Assembly: GCA_014804675.1 (NCBI GenBank)
Contig: JAAUZH010000035.1
Coordinates: forward strand, 1 to 64,000
Length of the DNA: 64,000 nt
Direction: 5' to 3'
Source of the DNA: Lachnospiraceae bacterium
GTDB lineage: Bacteria > Bacillota > Clostridia > Lachnospirales > Lachnospiraceae
Part shown: positions 36,649 to 46,178 of the stretch, in pieces
How the letters are laid out: every line of letters starts with the position of its first letter
Numbering within the stretch: position 1 is the first letter of the stretch
Made by a program: the position numbers and the translations under genes
The notes under the pieces: generated by a model
What the model was told of the DNA's origin: nothing
Database searches by the model: none
Seen by the model: the letters and a program-made list of their open reading frames with translations, nothing else

Positions 36649-36675
36649 TTTTTTCTCCTCCATTCTCTGTCATGG

Positions 36676-36705
36676 ATTATAACAAAATGGCGATTTTTAA
36701 TTCAA
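36676..36705 (-). promoter_or_regulatory. Candidate spo0A promoter
   Basis: TTGAAT (36705-36700), an 18-bp spacer and a perfect TATAAT (36681-36676) with TG one base before. No 0A box (TTTGTCRAA type) is apparent in the short intergenic gap. Confidence 0.6.
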
Positions 36706-36712
36706 GTGCTAA

Positions 36713-37981
36713 TTATCGCACCAAAACCATATTTTCGATAAACACCCCATATCCCTTTTGGGCATCTCTTACAAACACATGGGTCACTGCACCTATCAGC
36801 TTCCCGTCTTGAATTATGGGGGCTCCGCTCATGCCCTGTACAATTCCCCCCGTTAAATTTATCAGATTTTCGTCCGTAATTTTTAGCACAATTCCCCGAT
36901 TGCTGTTGTCGTTATCGAAGTTAATTTCGGTTATTTGCACATCATAAAGTTTACTTTCTCCGTCAATCTGACACAAAATGGAGGCATCTCCTTTATGAAT
37001 TTCCTGTTTCAGACCTATTGGAATGGGATTTTGCGACAGATTTTCTGTCTCTTTTTTCAACAAATTGCCGTATATTCCCACATTTGTGTTCTTATAAATC
37101 TCTCCTAATTTATTTTCTTCCCCATAATCTATGACTCCGGTCAGCTCTCCCGGCTTTCCATCTTCTCCTTTTTTTATGGATACGATATCCGCCAGATAGA
37201 CGCCTCCCTTTTCCATTACCATCAGTTCATTCACATCCACATCATTGATGCCATGTCCCAATGCACCGAATCTTCCTTCTTCATCCACAAAGGTAAGGGT
37301 TCCGATTCCCTGGGCGCTGTCCCGTATCCAAAGACCGATTTTATATTCTCCAGTCTGGTCTAAGGCAGGCTTTACCCTTACTTTAAGCTGTTCGGAATTT
37401 CTGCTTAACGTAATGATCAGATCTTCTCCGCCGCACTGTTTTACTTTTTTTATCAAGTCTTTTTTTCCTTCTACTTTTTCATTTCCTACTGCCAGAATAT
37501 AATCCCCCTCCCTGATTATATTTTTAGACGGGGAATAGACAGTACCATCCTCACTTCTCACGTCGCCTATACCAATCACCAGCACTCCCTGGGTCTTTAC
37601 GTAAATCCCTATAGGCTTTCCTACCGGATAAACTTCCATATCATTGACTACCTGCAGATCGATGGTCTTAAGGGGAATGGCGCCAAAAAGCTTTAAATCC
37701 ATTTGATAGGACTCCATTTTGTCCGCCTTTAAAGTAATGCTTTCGGAAGGAGCGGTTTTAATCACATTTCCGGTTCCCATTACTTCCACCGAATCCTTAT
37801 ATACCTCCGCCGAAACCGGCAGGGAAAAATGCAGGGTTTCTTCCTTGCTTACAGGAAGCTTATAGGTATTTGGAATATTTTTATAAAAGTAAAAGTAAAA
37901 AGCGCAAAAGAAGCTGCTTACAGAAAGCAGTAAAAATGTCCATAAAAAAATGATATATCCTCTTTTTCTATTGCTCATCAT
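36713..37981 (-). CDS. spoIVB: SpoIVB peptidase
   Basis: Serine peptidase (S55) secreted from the forespore that triggers pro-sigma-K processing. 422 residues: an N-terminal membrane anchor (about 10-33), a PDZ region (YSPSKNIIREGDYILAVGNEKVEGKKDLI) and the catalytic His and Ser in FGALGHGIND and VQGMSGAPIIQ. It lies between recN and spo0A, as is standard. Confidence 0.95.
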   Translation of the reverse strand: MMSNRKRGYIIFLWTFLLLSVSSFFCAFYFYFYKNIPNTYKLPVSKEETLHFSLPVSAEVYKDSVEVMGTGNVIKTAPSESITLKADKMESYQMDLKLFGAIPLKTIDLQVVNDMEVYPVGKPIGIYVKTQGVLVIGIGDVRSEDGTVYSPSKNIIREGDYILAVGNEKVEGKKDLIKKVKQCGGEDLIITLSRNSEQLKVRVKPALDQTGEYKIGLWIRDSAQGIGTLTFVDEEGRFGALGHGINDVDVNELMVMEKGGVYLADIVSIKKGEDGKPGELTGVIDYGEENKLGEIYKNTNVGIYGNLLKKETENLSQNPIPIGLKQEIHKGDASILCQIDGESKLYDVQITEINFDNDNSNRGIVLKITDENLINLTGGIVQGMSGAPIIQDGKLIGAVTHVFVRDAQKGYGVFIENMVLVR

Positions 37982-38021
37982 TGCTCACTCCACTTTTCTT
38001 TTTCTAAACCTTAAAACAGAA

Positions 38022-38050
38022 ATAAGTGCCGTAATGATTACGGCACTTAT
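38022..38050 (-). terminator. Hairpin between recN and spoIVB, possible terminator
   Basis: ATAAGTGCCGTAAT and its exact complement form a 14-bp stem with a 1-nt centre. The following T content is weak (ATTTCTGTTTT), so read-through is likely. Confidence 0.55.
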
Positions 38051-38077
38051 AGTATGTGTGATTTTGTTTTGTTTATA

Positions 38078-39757
38078 TTAGTATTGTTTTGACTTCTCTG
38101 CCATTTTTTTCAATTCCATGGCATTATTCATTCCGGCATCGGTTACATTGTCCGTTCCTAAAAGCCTTGCGATTTCCTCAAGCATTTCTTCCCGGCTCAG
38201 CGGCCGTATTCTGGTAACCGCCTTCTCCTCTTCCCTGTTCTTTTCAATCAGGAAATGACTGTCCGCCATGGCTGCAATCTGAGGCAGATGAGTAATACAG
38301 ATGACCTGATGGTCTTTTCCAAGCATTCCCAGCTTTTCCGATACCTTCCATGCAGTTTTTCCGCTGATTCCCGTATCTATTTCATCAAAAATCAAAGTCC
38401 CGATCCGGTCTTTTTTCGCCAGCACCGTCTTTAACGCCAGCATCATCCGGGACAGCTCGCCGCCGCTGGCCACTGCTTCCAGGGGCCTGCTTGGTTCTCC
38501 GGGATTTAATGCAATCAAAAAATTGATTTTATCATATCCGTCCCTTCCCGGCTGCTTTTCCTCAAAGGCAATTTGAAACTGCACCTCTAAAAAATTCAAA
38601 TCAACCAGCGCTTCCTTCATTTTTCCTTCCAGAAGAACCGCCTGCTCTTTTCGGATAGCTGATGCTTCCCCACACAGCTTAAATAATGTTTGTTCTGTCT
38701 TTTCATGTTTTTTTAACAGCTCTGCCTTATACTCTTCCAAATCTGTCAGCATCAGAAGCTGCTTTTGGATTTCCTCCTGATATGCAAGAATTCCTTCAAT
38801 CCGGTCGCCATATTTCGACTTTAAATGATTGATTGTATTTAATCTGGACGAAATCTCCCGAAATTCATTTTCATCAAACGAAAGAGTTCTGCCATAATCC
38901 TCCATGCGCCTGCTTAATTGCAGCAGCAGATCCTCGCCGTTTACCATATCCTCAAGGATTTCCTCCAGCTCCTTGTCGTATGCTGCAATGGATGTGACTT
39001 CTCCCATTGCCCGTCCGAATAAGGAAATCACATTTCCTTCCGATGTGCCGTTTAATAAGCTATGGGCCAGCTCCACGGTCTCTGCGATTTTTCTGGAATT
39101 CGCCATTTTTTCATAGGCCTTTTCCAATGCCTCATCTTCTCCCAACGTCAGGGATGCCTGTTGGATTTCCTCCAGCTCAAATTGCATCAGCGCAATTTCT
39201 TTATCTTTATTTTCTCCCTTATTTTCCAATTCATCCAGCTTTTCTTTTTCTTCCATATAAACAGAATAAAGCTCTCTGATCTGCTCCTTGATTTCCTTTA
39301 GGGAATCCGGACAAAATTCATCCAGGATTTCTGCCTGCTTTTTTTCTTTTAACAGAGACTGATGTTCATGCTGTCCATGAATATCCATTAAAATTTCACC
39401 AATTTCTTTTAATGTCCTGTTTGTAATCGTTTCTCCGTTTGCCTTGCATACATTTTTCGATGGCAGTATTCTTCTTTGAAGCACTAAGGAACCGTCCTCT
39501 ACATATACATCCAGTTCCTTCAGCTTTTCCATCTGTTCTTTTTCCGTTATGGAAAACACCAGCTCCACAAAAGCATACTCGGCGCCTGTGCGTATCATGC
39601 TTTTATCCGCTTTTGCACCTAATGCTAAATTTATGGAACCAATCAGAATGGATTTTCCTGCACCGGTCTCTCCGGTTAAAATATTCAAGCCCTTCTGAAA
39701 TTCAATTTCTGCCTCATCAATAAGCGCAACATTTTTTACCCGTAAACTCTCTAACAT
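38078..39757 (-). CDS. recN: DNA repair protein RecN
   Basis: SMC-like ATPase acting at double-strand breaks. 559 residues: Walker A (ILTGETGAGKS) at the N-terminus, two coiled-coil arms and Walker B near the C-terminus (LIFDEIDTGISGKTAWK), with signature ASGGELSRMMLALK. It starts 9 bp after argR and is part of the conserved string ending in spo0A. Confidence 0.97.
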   Translation of the reverse strand: MLESLRVKNVALIDEAEIEFQKGLNILTGETGAGKSILIGSINLALGAKADKSMIRTGAEYAFVELVFSITEKEQMEKLKELDVYVEDGSLVLQRRILPSKNVCKANGETITNRTLKEIGEILMDIHGQHEHQSLLKEKKQAEILDEFCPDSLKEIKEQIRELYSVYMEEKEKLDELENKGENKDKEIALMQFELEEIQQASLTLGEDEALEKAYEKMANSRKIAETVELAHSLLNGTSEGNVISLFGRAMGEVTSIAAYDKELEEILEDMVNGEDLLLQLSRRMEDYGRTLSFDENEFREISSRLNTINHLKSKYGDRIEGILAYQEEIQKQLLMLTDLEEYKAELLKKHEKTEQTLFKLCGEASAIRKEQAVLLEGKMKEALVDLNFLEVQFQIAFEEKQPGRDGYDKINFLIALNPGEPSRPLEAVASGGELSRMMLALKTVLAKKDRIGTLIFDEIDTGISGKTAWKVSEKLGMLGKDHQVICITHLPQIAAMADSHFLIEKNREEEKAVTRIRPLSREEMLEEIARLLGTDNVTDAGMNNAMELKKMAEKSKQY

Positions 39758-39766
39758 TTTTTATCC

Positions 39767-40219
39767 TTACTCTCCAATAAGTCCTTTGATTTTTTCCATC
39801 AGAAGTCCTGCTTCTTCCGGTGTACGGACAGCTACCATAACAGTATCGTCTCCTGCTATGGAGCCTACCACTTCAGGCAGCTTCATGGCATCCACAGAAG
39901 CTGCCACCGCCATTGCCATGCCGGAAACGGTTTTTAACACCAATAAATTTCCTGCCACATCCACAGAAACAAATCCGTCTTTCAGCACCCGGATGTACTT
40001 ATCCCCCAAATCACTGTCACCACCCTGCAGGAGGGCATATTTTTGTGCGCCGTCAGCCAGAGGCACCTTGGTTAGATGCAGCTGTCGGATGTCTCTGGAA
40101 ACCGTTGCCTGAGTTACTAAAAAGCCTGCTTCATTTAATCGTCTGGCAAGCTCCTCCTGAGTGCCTATCTGTTCTTTTTCAATTAGTTCCACAATTTTCT
40201 CATGCCTGCTTTTTTTCAT
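39767..40219 (-). CDS. argR: Arginine repressor ArgR
   Basis: 150 residues: an N-terminal winged helix (HEKIVELIEKEQIGTQEELARRLN) and a C-terminal hexamerisation and arginine-binding domain (GSIAGDDTVMVAVRTPEEA). No arginine biosynthesis gene is close, as is usual for the recN-argR pair. Confidence 0.96.
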   Translation of the reverse strand: MKKSRHEKIVELIEKEQIGTQEELARRLNEAGFLVTQATVSRDIRQLHLTKVPLADGAQKYALLQGGDSDLGDKYIRVLKDGFVSVDVAGNLLVLKTVSGMAMAVAASVDAMKLPEVVGSIAGDDTVMVAVRTPEEAGLLMEKIKGLIGE

Positions 40220-40242
40220 ATTTAAGCTCCTGCTCCCATCTC

Positions 40243-41112
40243 CTATTCGCTTATTTTTTTATGAAGCACTTCCAGAAAGCTTTCCCGGCTTAATCGTATA
40301 AGCCTGGTAACCTTTCCGGACTGGCTGATGACGATGCTGTCTTCTGTTTTCAACGTTTCTCTGAAGCTTCCGTCAAAATTGACTTCCGTCTTTTGTACCT
40401 CATCATTTTTTCCTGCACCAATCCTGACTTCAATCTCATCTTCGGGAGATAAGACAATGCTTCTTGTATTCAGCGTATGAGGACAGATAGGGGTAATCAG
40501 AATCAGCTTTGCCTTAGGCTCCACAATAGGCCCCCCTGCCGACATATTATAACCGGTAGAACCGGTGGGCGTGGACACAATGACTCCGTCTGCATGATAG
40601 CTGTTTAAAAACTGTCCATTCACAAAAATATCGTATGTGACGATTCGAAGGGAGCCTTCCCTTGTAAGCACGATATCATTTAACGCATGATATTTTTCCG
40701 GCTCTTTTCCTGCCTTTCTTAAGGTGCCGGAAAGCATCATCCGCTCCTCCTGCTGCCACTCGCCCAAAATCAGCCGGTCCAGGGCCCCATTGATATGTGA
40801 CTGTTCCACTTCCGCCAGAAAGCCAAGATTCCCAAGATTGATGCCAAGCAGGGGAATGTCCAGATACAAGGTATCCATTGCCGCCTGAAGAAGCGTGCCG
40901 TCACCTCCAAGTACAAGAATGCATTCCAGATCCGGTGGAAGATTCAGGGGATTTCGGTTATTATTGCCTAACCTTTCCTTTTCCGGTGCAAATACCATAT
41001 AATCGCACTGTTTTCCTCTTCCCCTCATATAATCACATATGTAATTTGTTATCTTTAACTCCTTATCCTTAGGCTGATTGGTCAGCACAAAAAAATGATC
41101 CATATTTTCCAC
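40243..41112 (-). CDS. nadK: NAD kinase
   Basis: Makes NADP. About 289 residues with GGDGTLLQAA, LGINLGNLGFLAE and STPTGSTGYNMSAGGPIV. The start is either a GTG at 41112, overlapping the tlyA TAG stop by one base with AGGA 5 bp upstream, or the ATG at 41103. Confidence 0.95.
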   Translation of the reverse strand: MENMDHFFVLTNQPKDKELKITNYICDYMRGRGKQCDYMVFAPEKERLGNNNRNPLNLPPDLECILVLGGDGTLLQAAMDTLYLDIPLLGINLGNLGFLAEVEQSHINGALDRLILGEWQQEERMMLSGTLRKAGKEPEKYHALNDIVLTREGSLRIVTYDIFVNGQFLNSYHADGVIVSTPTGSTGYNMSAGGPIVEPKAKLILITPICPHTLNTRSIVLSPEDEIEVRIGAGKNDEVQKTEVNFDGSFRETLKTEDSIVISQSGKVTRLIRLSRESFLEVLHKKISE

Positions 41113-41957
41113 TACTTTCCTGACAGACTTTCATGAGCTGCTTCTACCACTTTGAAAATAAGCTCCTTTTTTTCTCCGATCTGCTCTATTGGGGCATCCT
41201 CTTTAAAAGCATCCTGTTCTGACGGTGTGTTTTCCAAATGAAGCAGATATTCAATATTTCCTTCCGGTCCTTTAATAGGGGAAAAGGAAAGTCCAATAAC
41301 AGAAAATCCCAAAGCTTCCCCAAAGTCCGCCACTTTTTCTATGACCTCCTCATGCACCTTCCTGTCTGTTACCACACCTTTTTTCCCTACCTTTTCCCTG
41401 CCTGCCTCAAACTGGGGCTTTATCAGGCAGACCATCTGCCCCCTTTCTTTTAAAAGAGGCTTTGCTGCCGGAAGAATCCTGGTCAGTGAAATAAAGGATA
41501 CATCTACGGAGGCAAAATCAATTTCCTCCGGCACCTGTTCTCTGGTCACATAACGGAAATTGGTCTTTTCCATACAGATTACCCGTTCATCATTTCGAAG
41601 CTTCCAGTCCAACTGCCCATGTCCCACATCAATAGCATATACCTTTGCTGCCCCGTTTTGTAACATACAATCCGTAAAGCCTCCTGTGGAGGCTCCTATA
41701 TCCATACAGATTCTGCCTGAAAGCTCAATGGGAAATTCTTTCATTGCCTTTTCCAGCTTCAGGCCTCCTCTGCTCACATATTTTAATGTATTGCCCCTTA
41801 CTTCAATTTGGACCTTATCCGGATCGAACATGGTTCCGGCCTTATCTTCCTTTTGGTTATCCACAAACACCTGCCCTGCCATCAGAATTGCCTTTGCCTT
41901 CTCTCTGGAAGGCGCCAGTCCCTGTTTTACCAGCAGTACATCCAGTCTTTCTTTCAT
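41112..41957 (-). CDS. tlyA: TlyA family rRNA methyltransferase
   Basis: 281 residues: an N-terminal S4 RNA-binding domain (RLDVLLVKQGLAPSREKAKAILMAGQVFV) and an FtsJ-like Rossmann domain (DIGASTGGFTDCMLQNGA, KPQFEAGREKVGKKGVV). Relatives 2'-O-methylate 16S and 23S rRNA; called hemolysin in older annotations. The start overlaps the dxs stop by 4 bp. Confidence 0.93.
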   Translation of the reverse strand: MKERLDVLLVKQGLAPSREKAKAILMAGQVFVDNQKEDKAGTMFDPDKVQIEVRGNTLKYVSRGGLKLEKAMKEFPIELSGRICMDIGASTGGFTDCMLQNGAAKVYAIDVGHGQLDWKLRNDERVICMEKTNFRYVTREQVPEEIDFASVDVSFISLTRILPAAKPLLKERGQMVCLIKPQFEAGREKVGKKGVVTDRKVHEEVIEKVADFGEALGFSVIGLSFSPIKGPEGNIEYLLHLENTPSEQDAFKEDAPIEQIGEKKELIFKVVEAAHESLSGK

Positions 41958-43822
41958 AAAAGTTCCTTACTTTCTTTCAGAATCCTGTTAAAAATCGTAT
42001 CCTTATCAATTCCTACATCCTTTTTCAGCACGTCCACATTTCCATGCTCTACGTAGGCATCCGGCAGACCGATTGGAAGCACCTTTACGGAAAGCCTCAT
42101 TCTGCCTGCAACATCTGCAATCCTTTCCCCGAATCCTCCGCTTAATACGTTTTCCTCCATCGTAACGATAAGCTTATGCTCTCCGGAAAGTTCCTTTATC
42201 AGTTTTTCATCCACCGGCTTTACGAACCGGCTGTTTACCAGAGTAGCCTGTATGCCGGCTTCTTTCAGCATGTCATAAACCCCTAGAGCGGTCTTAACCA
42301 TGCTTCCTACTGCCAATAGGGCAATCCGGCTTCCCCGGTAAATGATTTCGCTTTTTCCAAGCTCCACCGGCTGCCGGAATTCCTTTAAGCCGTCATAAGC
42401 TTCTCCTCTTGGATACCGGATGGCAATAGGATGCTGAAATTCAACTGCAAATTTCAACATATCAGATAGTTCCCACTTGTTTTTTGGCGCCATAATATGC
42501 ATTCCCGGAATACTGGATAAATAAGACAAATCAAAAATCCCCTGGTGAGTCTCTCCGTCACTGCCCACAAGCCCTGCCCGGTCAACGGCAAATATCACCG
42601 GAAGATCCTGGATACATACGTCATGAAGTATCTGGTCATAGGCCCTTTGCAAAAAGGAAGAATAAATTGCCACTACGGGCTTTAACCCTCCTGCTGCCAG
42701 ACCAGCCGCAAAGGTGACCGCATGCTCTTCCGCAATACCCACATCAAAAAAACGCTCCGGATAGCGGTTGCGAAACCGTTTCAGTCCTGTGCCGTCCGGC
42801 ATGGCGGCTGTAATTGCCACAATATCCGGGTCCCGGTCTCCCAATTTATTCATGACAGTTGCAAACACATCCGTATAGCTTGCTTTCTTTCTGGGATTTG
42901 CCGGAAGCCCTGTTTCAATCTGAAAGGGCTCCGCACCGTGAAATCTGGCTGGATGCCTTTCCGCAGGTCCATATCCTTTCCCTTTTTGTGTATTTACATG
43001 GACTAAAACTGCCGTTTTCTTTCTTTTGGCTTCCTTCAATACCTTTGTCAGCGCTCCAATATCATGTCCGTTTACCGGCCCTAAATAAGTAATGCCCATA
43101 TCCTCAAAGAACATGCCCGGTATAACTAACTGCTTAAAGCTGTTTTTTGCCTTTTGTATCTTTCTGACAATAGGCTCTCCTACCTTAGGCACATCCAACA
43201 GCTTATAATAAATGCTGTCCTTTAAATCCAAATATTTGCTGTCCGTTCGGATGCTGCTTAAATAAGAGGACACTCCTCCCACATTTTCCGATATGGACAT
43301 ATTGTTATCATTTAAAATAATAATAAAATTACTTTCCAGCCTTGCTGCATTGTTTAAAGCCTCATAAGCCATGCCGCCTGTCAGGGCTCCGTCTCCGATT
43401 ACGGAAACAATCGTATGGTTCCCGCCTTTGATTTCCCTTGCCTCCACAAGTCCCAGACCTGCGGATATGGAAGTGGAGCTGTGTCCGGTGTCAAAAGCAT
43501 CGCAGCTGCTTTCCTTCCTCTTTGGAAAGCCGCTCATGCCTCCATAGGAGCGCAGCTGCTCAAATCCTTCTCTTCTTCCCGTTAACAGCTTATGGGTATA
43601 GGACTGGTGCCCTACATCCCATATAATCTTATCCTCCGGCAAATCCAGAGTAAGGTGCAGCGCCATGGTAAGCTCTACCGCCCCTAAGTTAGAGCCTAAA
43701 TGCCCTCCGGTCACACTGATCTTTTCAATGAGGAATCTTCGGATTTCCTCTGCCAGTATGGCATAATCCTCAGGTGCAATTTTCTTTATGTCGTTTTCCT
43801 TCTCGATTTTCTCTAACAACAT
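41954..43822 (-). CDS. dxs: 1-Deoxy-D-xylulose-5-phosphate synthase
   Basis: First step of the MEP isoprenoid pathway. 622 residues with the thiamine-diphosphate motif GDGALTGGMAYEALNNA...NDNNMSI, GHQSYTHKLLTGR near the N-terminus, and EEHAVTFAAGLA and AVDRAGLVGSDGETHQG in the pyrimidine domain. It is linked to ispA here; ispG lies 19 kb away in the same window. Confidence 0.97.
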   Translation of the reverse strand: MLLEKIEKENDIKKIAPEDYAILAEEIRRFLIEKISVTGGHLGSNLGAVELTMALHLTLDLPEDKIIWDVGHQSYTHKLLTGRREGFEQLRSYGGMSGFPKRKESSCDAFDTGHSSTSISAGLGLVEAREIKGGNHTIVSVIGDGALTGGMAYEALNNAARLESNFIIILNDNNMSISENVGGVSSYLSSIRTDSKYLDLKDSIYYKLLDVPKVGEPIVRKIQKAKNSFKQLVIPGMFFEDMGITYLGPVNGHDIGALTKVLKEAKRKKTAVLVHVNTQKGKGYGPAERHPARFHGAEPFQIETGLPANPRKKASYTDVFATVMNKLGDRDPDIVAITAAMPDGTGLKRFRNRYPERFFDVGIAEEHAVTFAAGLAAGGLKPVVAIYSSFLQRAYDQILHDVCIQDLPVIFAVDRAGLVGSDGETHQGIFDLSYLSSIPGMHIMAPKNKWELSDMLKFAVEFQHPIAIRYPRGEAYDGLKEFRQPVELGKSEIIYRGSRIALLAVGSMVKTALGVYDMLKEAGIQATLVNSRFVKPVDEKLIKELSGEHKLIVTMEENVLSGGFGERIADVAGRMRLSVKVLPIGLPDAYVEHGNVDVLKKDVGIDKDTIFNRILKESKELL

Positions 43823-43835
43823 AATATAATTCCCC

Positions 43836-44744
43836 CTAGCTTTCTCTTGTAATCAAAGACTGTACCAACTCCAGGAAAAAAGAACCGGCTCCCGCTTTTT
43901 CCAACAGCCTGACCGCCTCCCCTGACAGCCTTTCCTGCTCCTTTTCTGCCTGCTTAAGCCCAACCAGCGTCACATAGGTTGCCTTATTGTTCTTCTCATC
44001 GCTTCCTATGGGCTTTCCCAGCTTTTCCATATCACCGGTCACATCCAGAATATCATCCTGAATCTGGAATGCTACTCCTATGTCATAGCCTGCCTTCTCC
44101 ATATCCAGCACCTGCTGTTTTCCGGCACCTGCCAGCAGGGCTCCAATCATCAGTGCGCTTTGAATCAAAGCGGCTGTTTTATTTTCATGAATATAAAGAA
44201 GCTCCTCCAGGGTAAGAGGCTCCGTTCTCCCTTCTGCCACAATATCCGCAGTCTGTCCGCCAATCATGCCAAAAACTCCTGCCTTTTTTGCCAGAACGGA
44301 AAAAGCCTGCTCCACCCTGCAGTCTCCGGGCTTTTTGGCAAATGCGCCTGCTGCCGTTTCAAAAGCATAGTTTAGCAAACCGTCTCCTGCCAGAATGGCA
44401 ATCGCCTCCCCATAAACCACATGGGTTGTCTTTTTCCCTCTTCTGTACTCGTCATTATCCATGGCAGGCAGGTCGTCATGAATCAGGGAATACGTATGTA
44501 TCATTTCCAACGATGCCATAAAAGGATTGATAATGTCTTCCGTTCCTCCAAATAACCGGTATGCCTCCTGCATCAGCATGGGCCTTAACCGCTTCCCACC
44601 AGCTAACACACTGTAATTCATAGCCTGAAGCACTGCCTTCTGGCTGCCTTCTTCCTTTGGAAGATAGTGTTTTAAAATCCCTTCGATTTCTTCGATTCTC
44701 TTTGCAAGTTCCTCTTTAAAATTCATGGCATTCTCCGTCTTCAC
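43836..44744 (-). CDS. ispA: Polyprenyl synthetase, farnesyl-diphosphate synthase type
   Basis: 302 residues with the two Asp-rich motifs DDLPAMDND and DDILD and GGKRLRPML. Short-chain type by length. Start at M1 (29-bp overlap with xseB) or M7 at 44726 (11-bp overlap) is undecided. Between xseB and dxs, as usual. Confidence 0.94.
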   Translation of the reverse strand: MKTENAMNFKEELAKRIEEIEGILKHYLPKEEGSQKAVLQAMNYSVLAGGKRLRPMLMQEAYRLFGGTEDIINPFMASLEMIHTYSLIHDDLPAMDNDEYRRGKKTTHVVYGEAIAILAGDGLLNYAFETAAGAFAKKPGDCRVEQAFSVLAKKAGVFGMIGGQTADIVAEGRTEPLTLEELLYIHENKTAALIQSALMIGALLAGAGKQQVLDMEKAGYDIGVAFQIQDDILDVTGDMEKLGKPIGSDEKNNKATYVTLVGLKQAEKEQERLSGEAVRLLEKAGAGSFFLELVQSLITRES

Positions 44745-44937
44745 TTAATACAAGTACTTTTTTCTCTACCTTATCGATTAAATCATTGCAGCGCTTTAAA
44801 AGCTCCATCCCCTGTTTATACTGGGAAAAGGCAGCCTCCAGCGTAATATCCTCCGCTTCTAATGCCTGCAGCGTTTCTTCTAATTGTCCGAATGCTTCTT
44901 CCAATGTGATTTCTTTCTTTTTCCCGGCCATTTTCAT
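44716..44937 (-). CDS. xseB: Exodeoxyribonuclease VII small subunit
   Basis: 73 residues with LEEAFGQLEETLQALEAEDITLEAAFSQYKQGMELLKRCN, the helical hairpin typical of XseB. The ATG overlaps the xseA stop (ATGA). Confidence 0.94.
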   Translation of the reverse strand: MKMAGKKKEITLEEAFGQLEETLQALEAEDITLEAAFSQYKQGMELLKRCNDLIDKVEKKVLVLSEDGECHEF

Positions 44938-46142
44938 TTCCTTCTTTTCGTAATCTCCTGCACACCGGCTTTCACGGTTCCGTTTTTTAGGTTTACATAA
45001 ATTTCATCACCTGGGGACAGCAGGGAAACATCCCGAATGGCTGCTCCGGTATGGTCCGTTACAAAGCCATAGCCCTGATTCAGCTTCTCAATGGGAGAAA
45101 GCCCTTTTACTCTTTCCATATACAGAGAAAGCATATGTCTTTTTTCCCTTAGCATATTCTCCATGGCTCTTTTCAGTTTTTCTTCCATGGTAAGGGCAAA
45201 CATTCTCTGTTCCCTGATACGGTTTACAGGATTTTTATAAGACAGCCTGAGCTGATAGTTTTCCAATCTGGTCTTTTGAAAGGAAATCAGCCTGTCCATC
45301 TGTCTCTGAAAGCCTTCCCTGTATTCCTGCTGCTTTCTGAGTATCTGGCTGTACTCCGCCACTGCCAGCTCCGCTGCCGCCGAAGGCGTAGGCGCCCGCA
45401 GGTCTGCCACGAAGTCCGCAATCGTTGTGTCCGTTTCATGCCCTACGGCGGAAATAATGGGAACCGGGCAGTTAAATATGGCTTCCGCCACCGCTCTTTC
45501 ATTAAAAGCCCATAAATCCTCTATGGAGCCCCCTCCTCTTCCTACGATCATCACATCCACCTGTTTTTCTTCCAGGGCATGGATGCCGTTTACAATGCTC
45601 TTTACTGCCTGTTCTCCCTGGACAATGGCAGGATAAAGCAAAATCTGTACATAGGGATTCCGCCTTGTGGCAATATTGATAATATCCCTGACCGCTGCGC
45701 CGGTAGGAGCTGTAACTACACCGATTACCCGATTGTATTTCGGAACAGGCTGTTTGTATTCCCGGGCAAACATGCCCATTTCCAAAAGCTCCTGCTTTAA
45801 TGCTTCAAATTTTTCATAAAGCTGTCCGTTTCCATCCAGGGTAATCTCTTTGGCATACAGCTGGTATCTTCCGTCTCTTTCATACACATCTACAGTACCC
45901 TTTACTACAATCTGCTTTCCTTCCTCCAAAGGAAAGGTAAGGCCTCTGCGGTTTCCTGCAAACATGACACAGGCCAGCGTGCTCCGCTCATCCTTTAAGG
46001 TAAAATAAATATGTCCGGAAGAATGATATTTTACATTGCTCGCTTCTCCTCTGACGGAAATGAGCCTTAACATGAAATCCTGTGTAAACATATTTTTGAT
46101 ATAGCCGTTTACCTGAAAAACGGAATATATATTTCTCTCCAT
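44934..46142 (-). CDS. xseA: Exodeoxyribonuclease VII large subunit
   Basis: About 402 residues: an N-terminal OB fold (VFQVNGYIKNMFTQDFMLRLISVRGEASNVK), a catalytic domain (VVTAPTGAAVRDIINI, VGRGGGSIEDLWAFNER, SAVGHETDTTIADFVADLRAPTPSAAAEL) and a coiled coil. I prefer the ATG at 46142 (MERNIYSV), with AGGTG 6 bp upstream; 46163 and 46148 are possible. Confidence 0.94.
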   Translation of the reverse strand: MERNIYSVFQVNGYIKNMFTQDFMLRLISVRGEASNVKYHSSGHIYFTLKDERSTLACVMFAGNRRGLTFPLEEGKQIVVKGTVDVYERDGRYQLYAKEITLDGNGQLYEKFEALKQELLEMGMFAREYKQPVPKYNRVIGVVTAPTGAAVRDIINIATRRNPYVQILLYPAIVQGEQAVKSIVNGIHALEEKQVDVMIVGRGGGSIEDLWAFNERAVAEAIFNCPVPIISAVGHETDTTIADFVADLRAPTPSAAAELAVAEYSQILRKQQEYREGFQRQMDRLISFQKTRLENYQLRLSYKNPVNRIREQRMFALTMEEKLKRAMENMLREKRHMLSLYMERVKGLSPIEKLNQGYGFVTDHTGAAIRDVSLLSPGDEIYVNLKNGTVKAGVQEITKRRK

Positions 46143-46178
46143 TGCCATCACCTGTTTTCCCATTTGATATGGCCGCTC

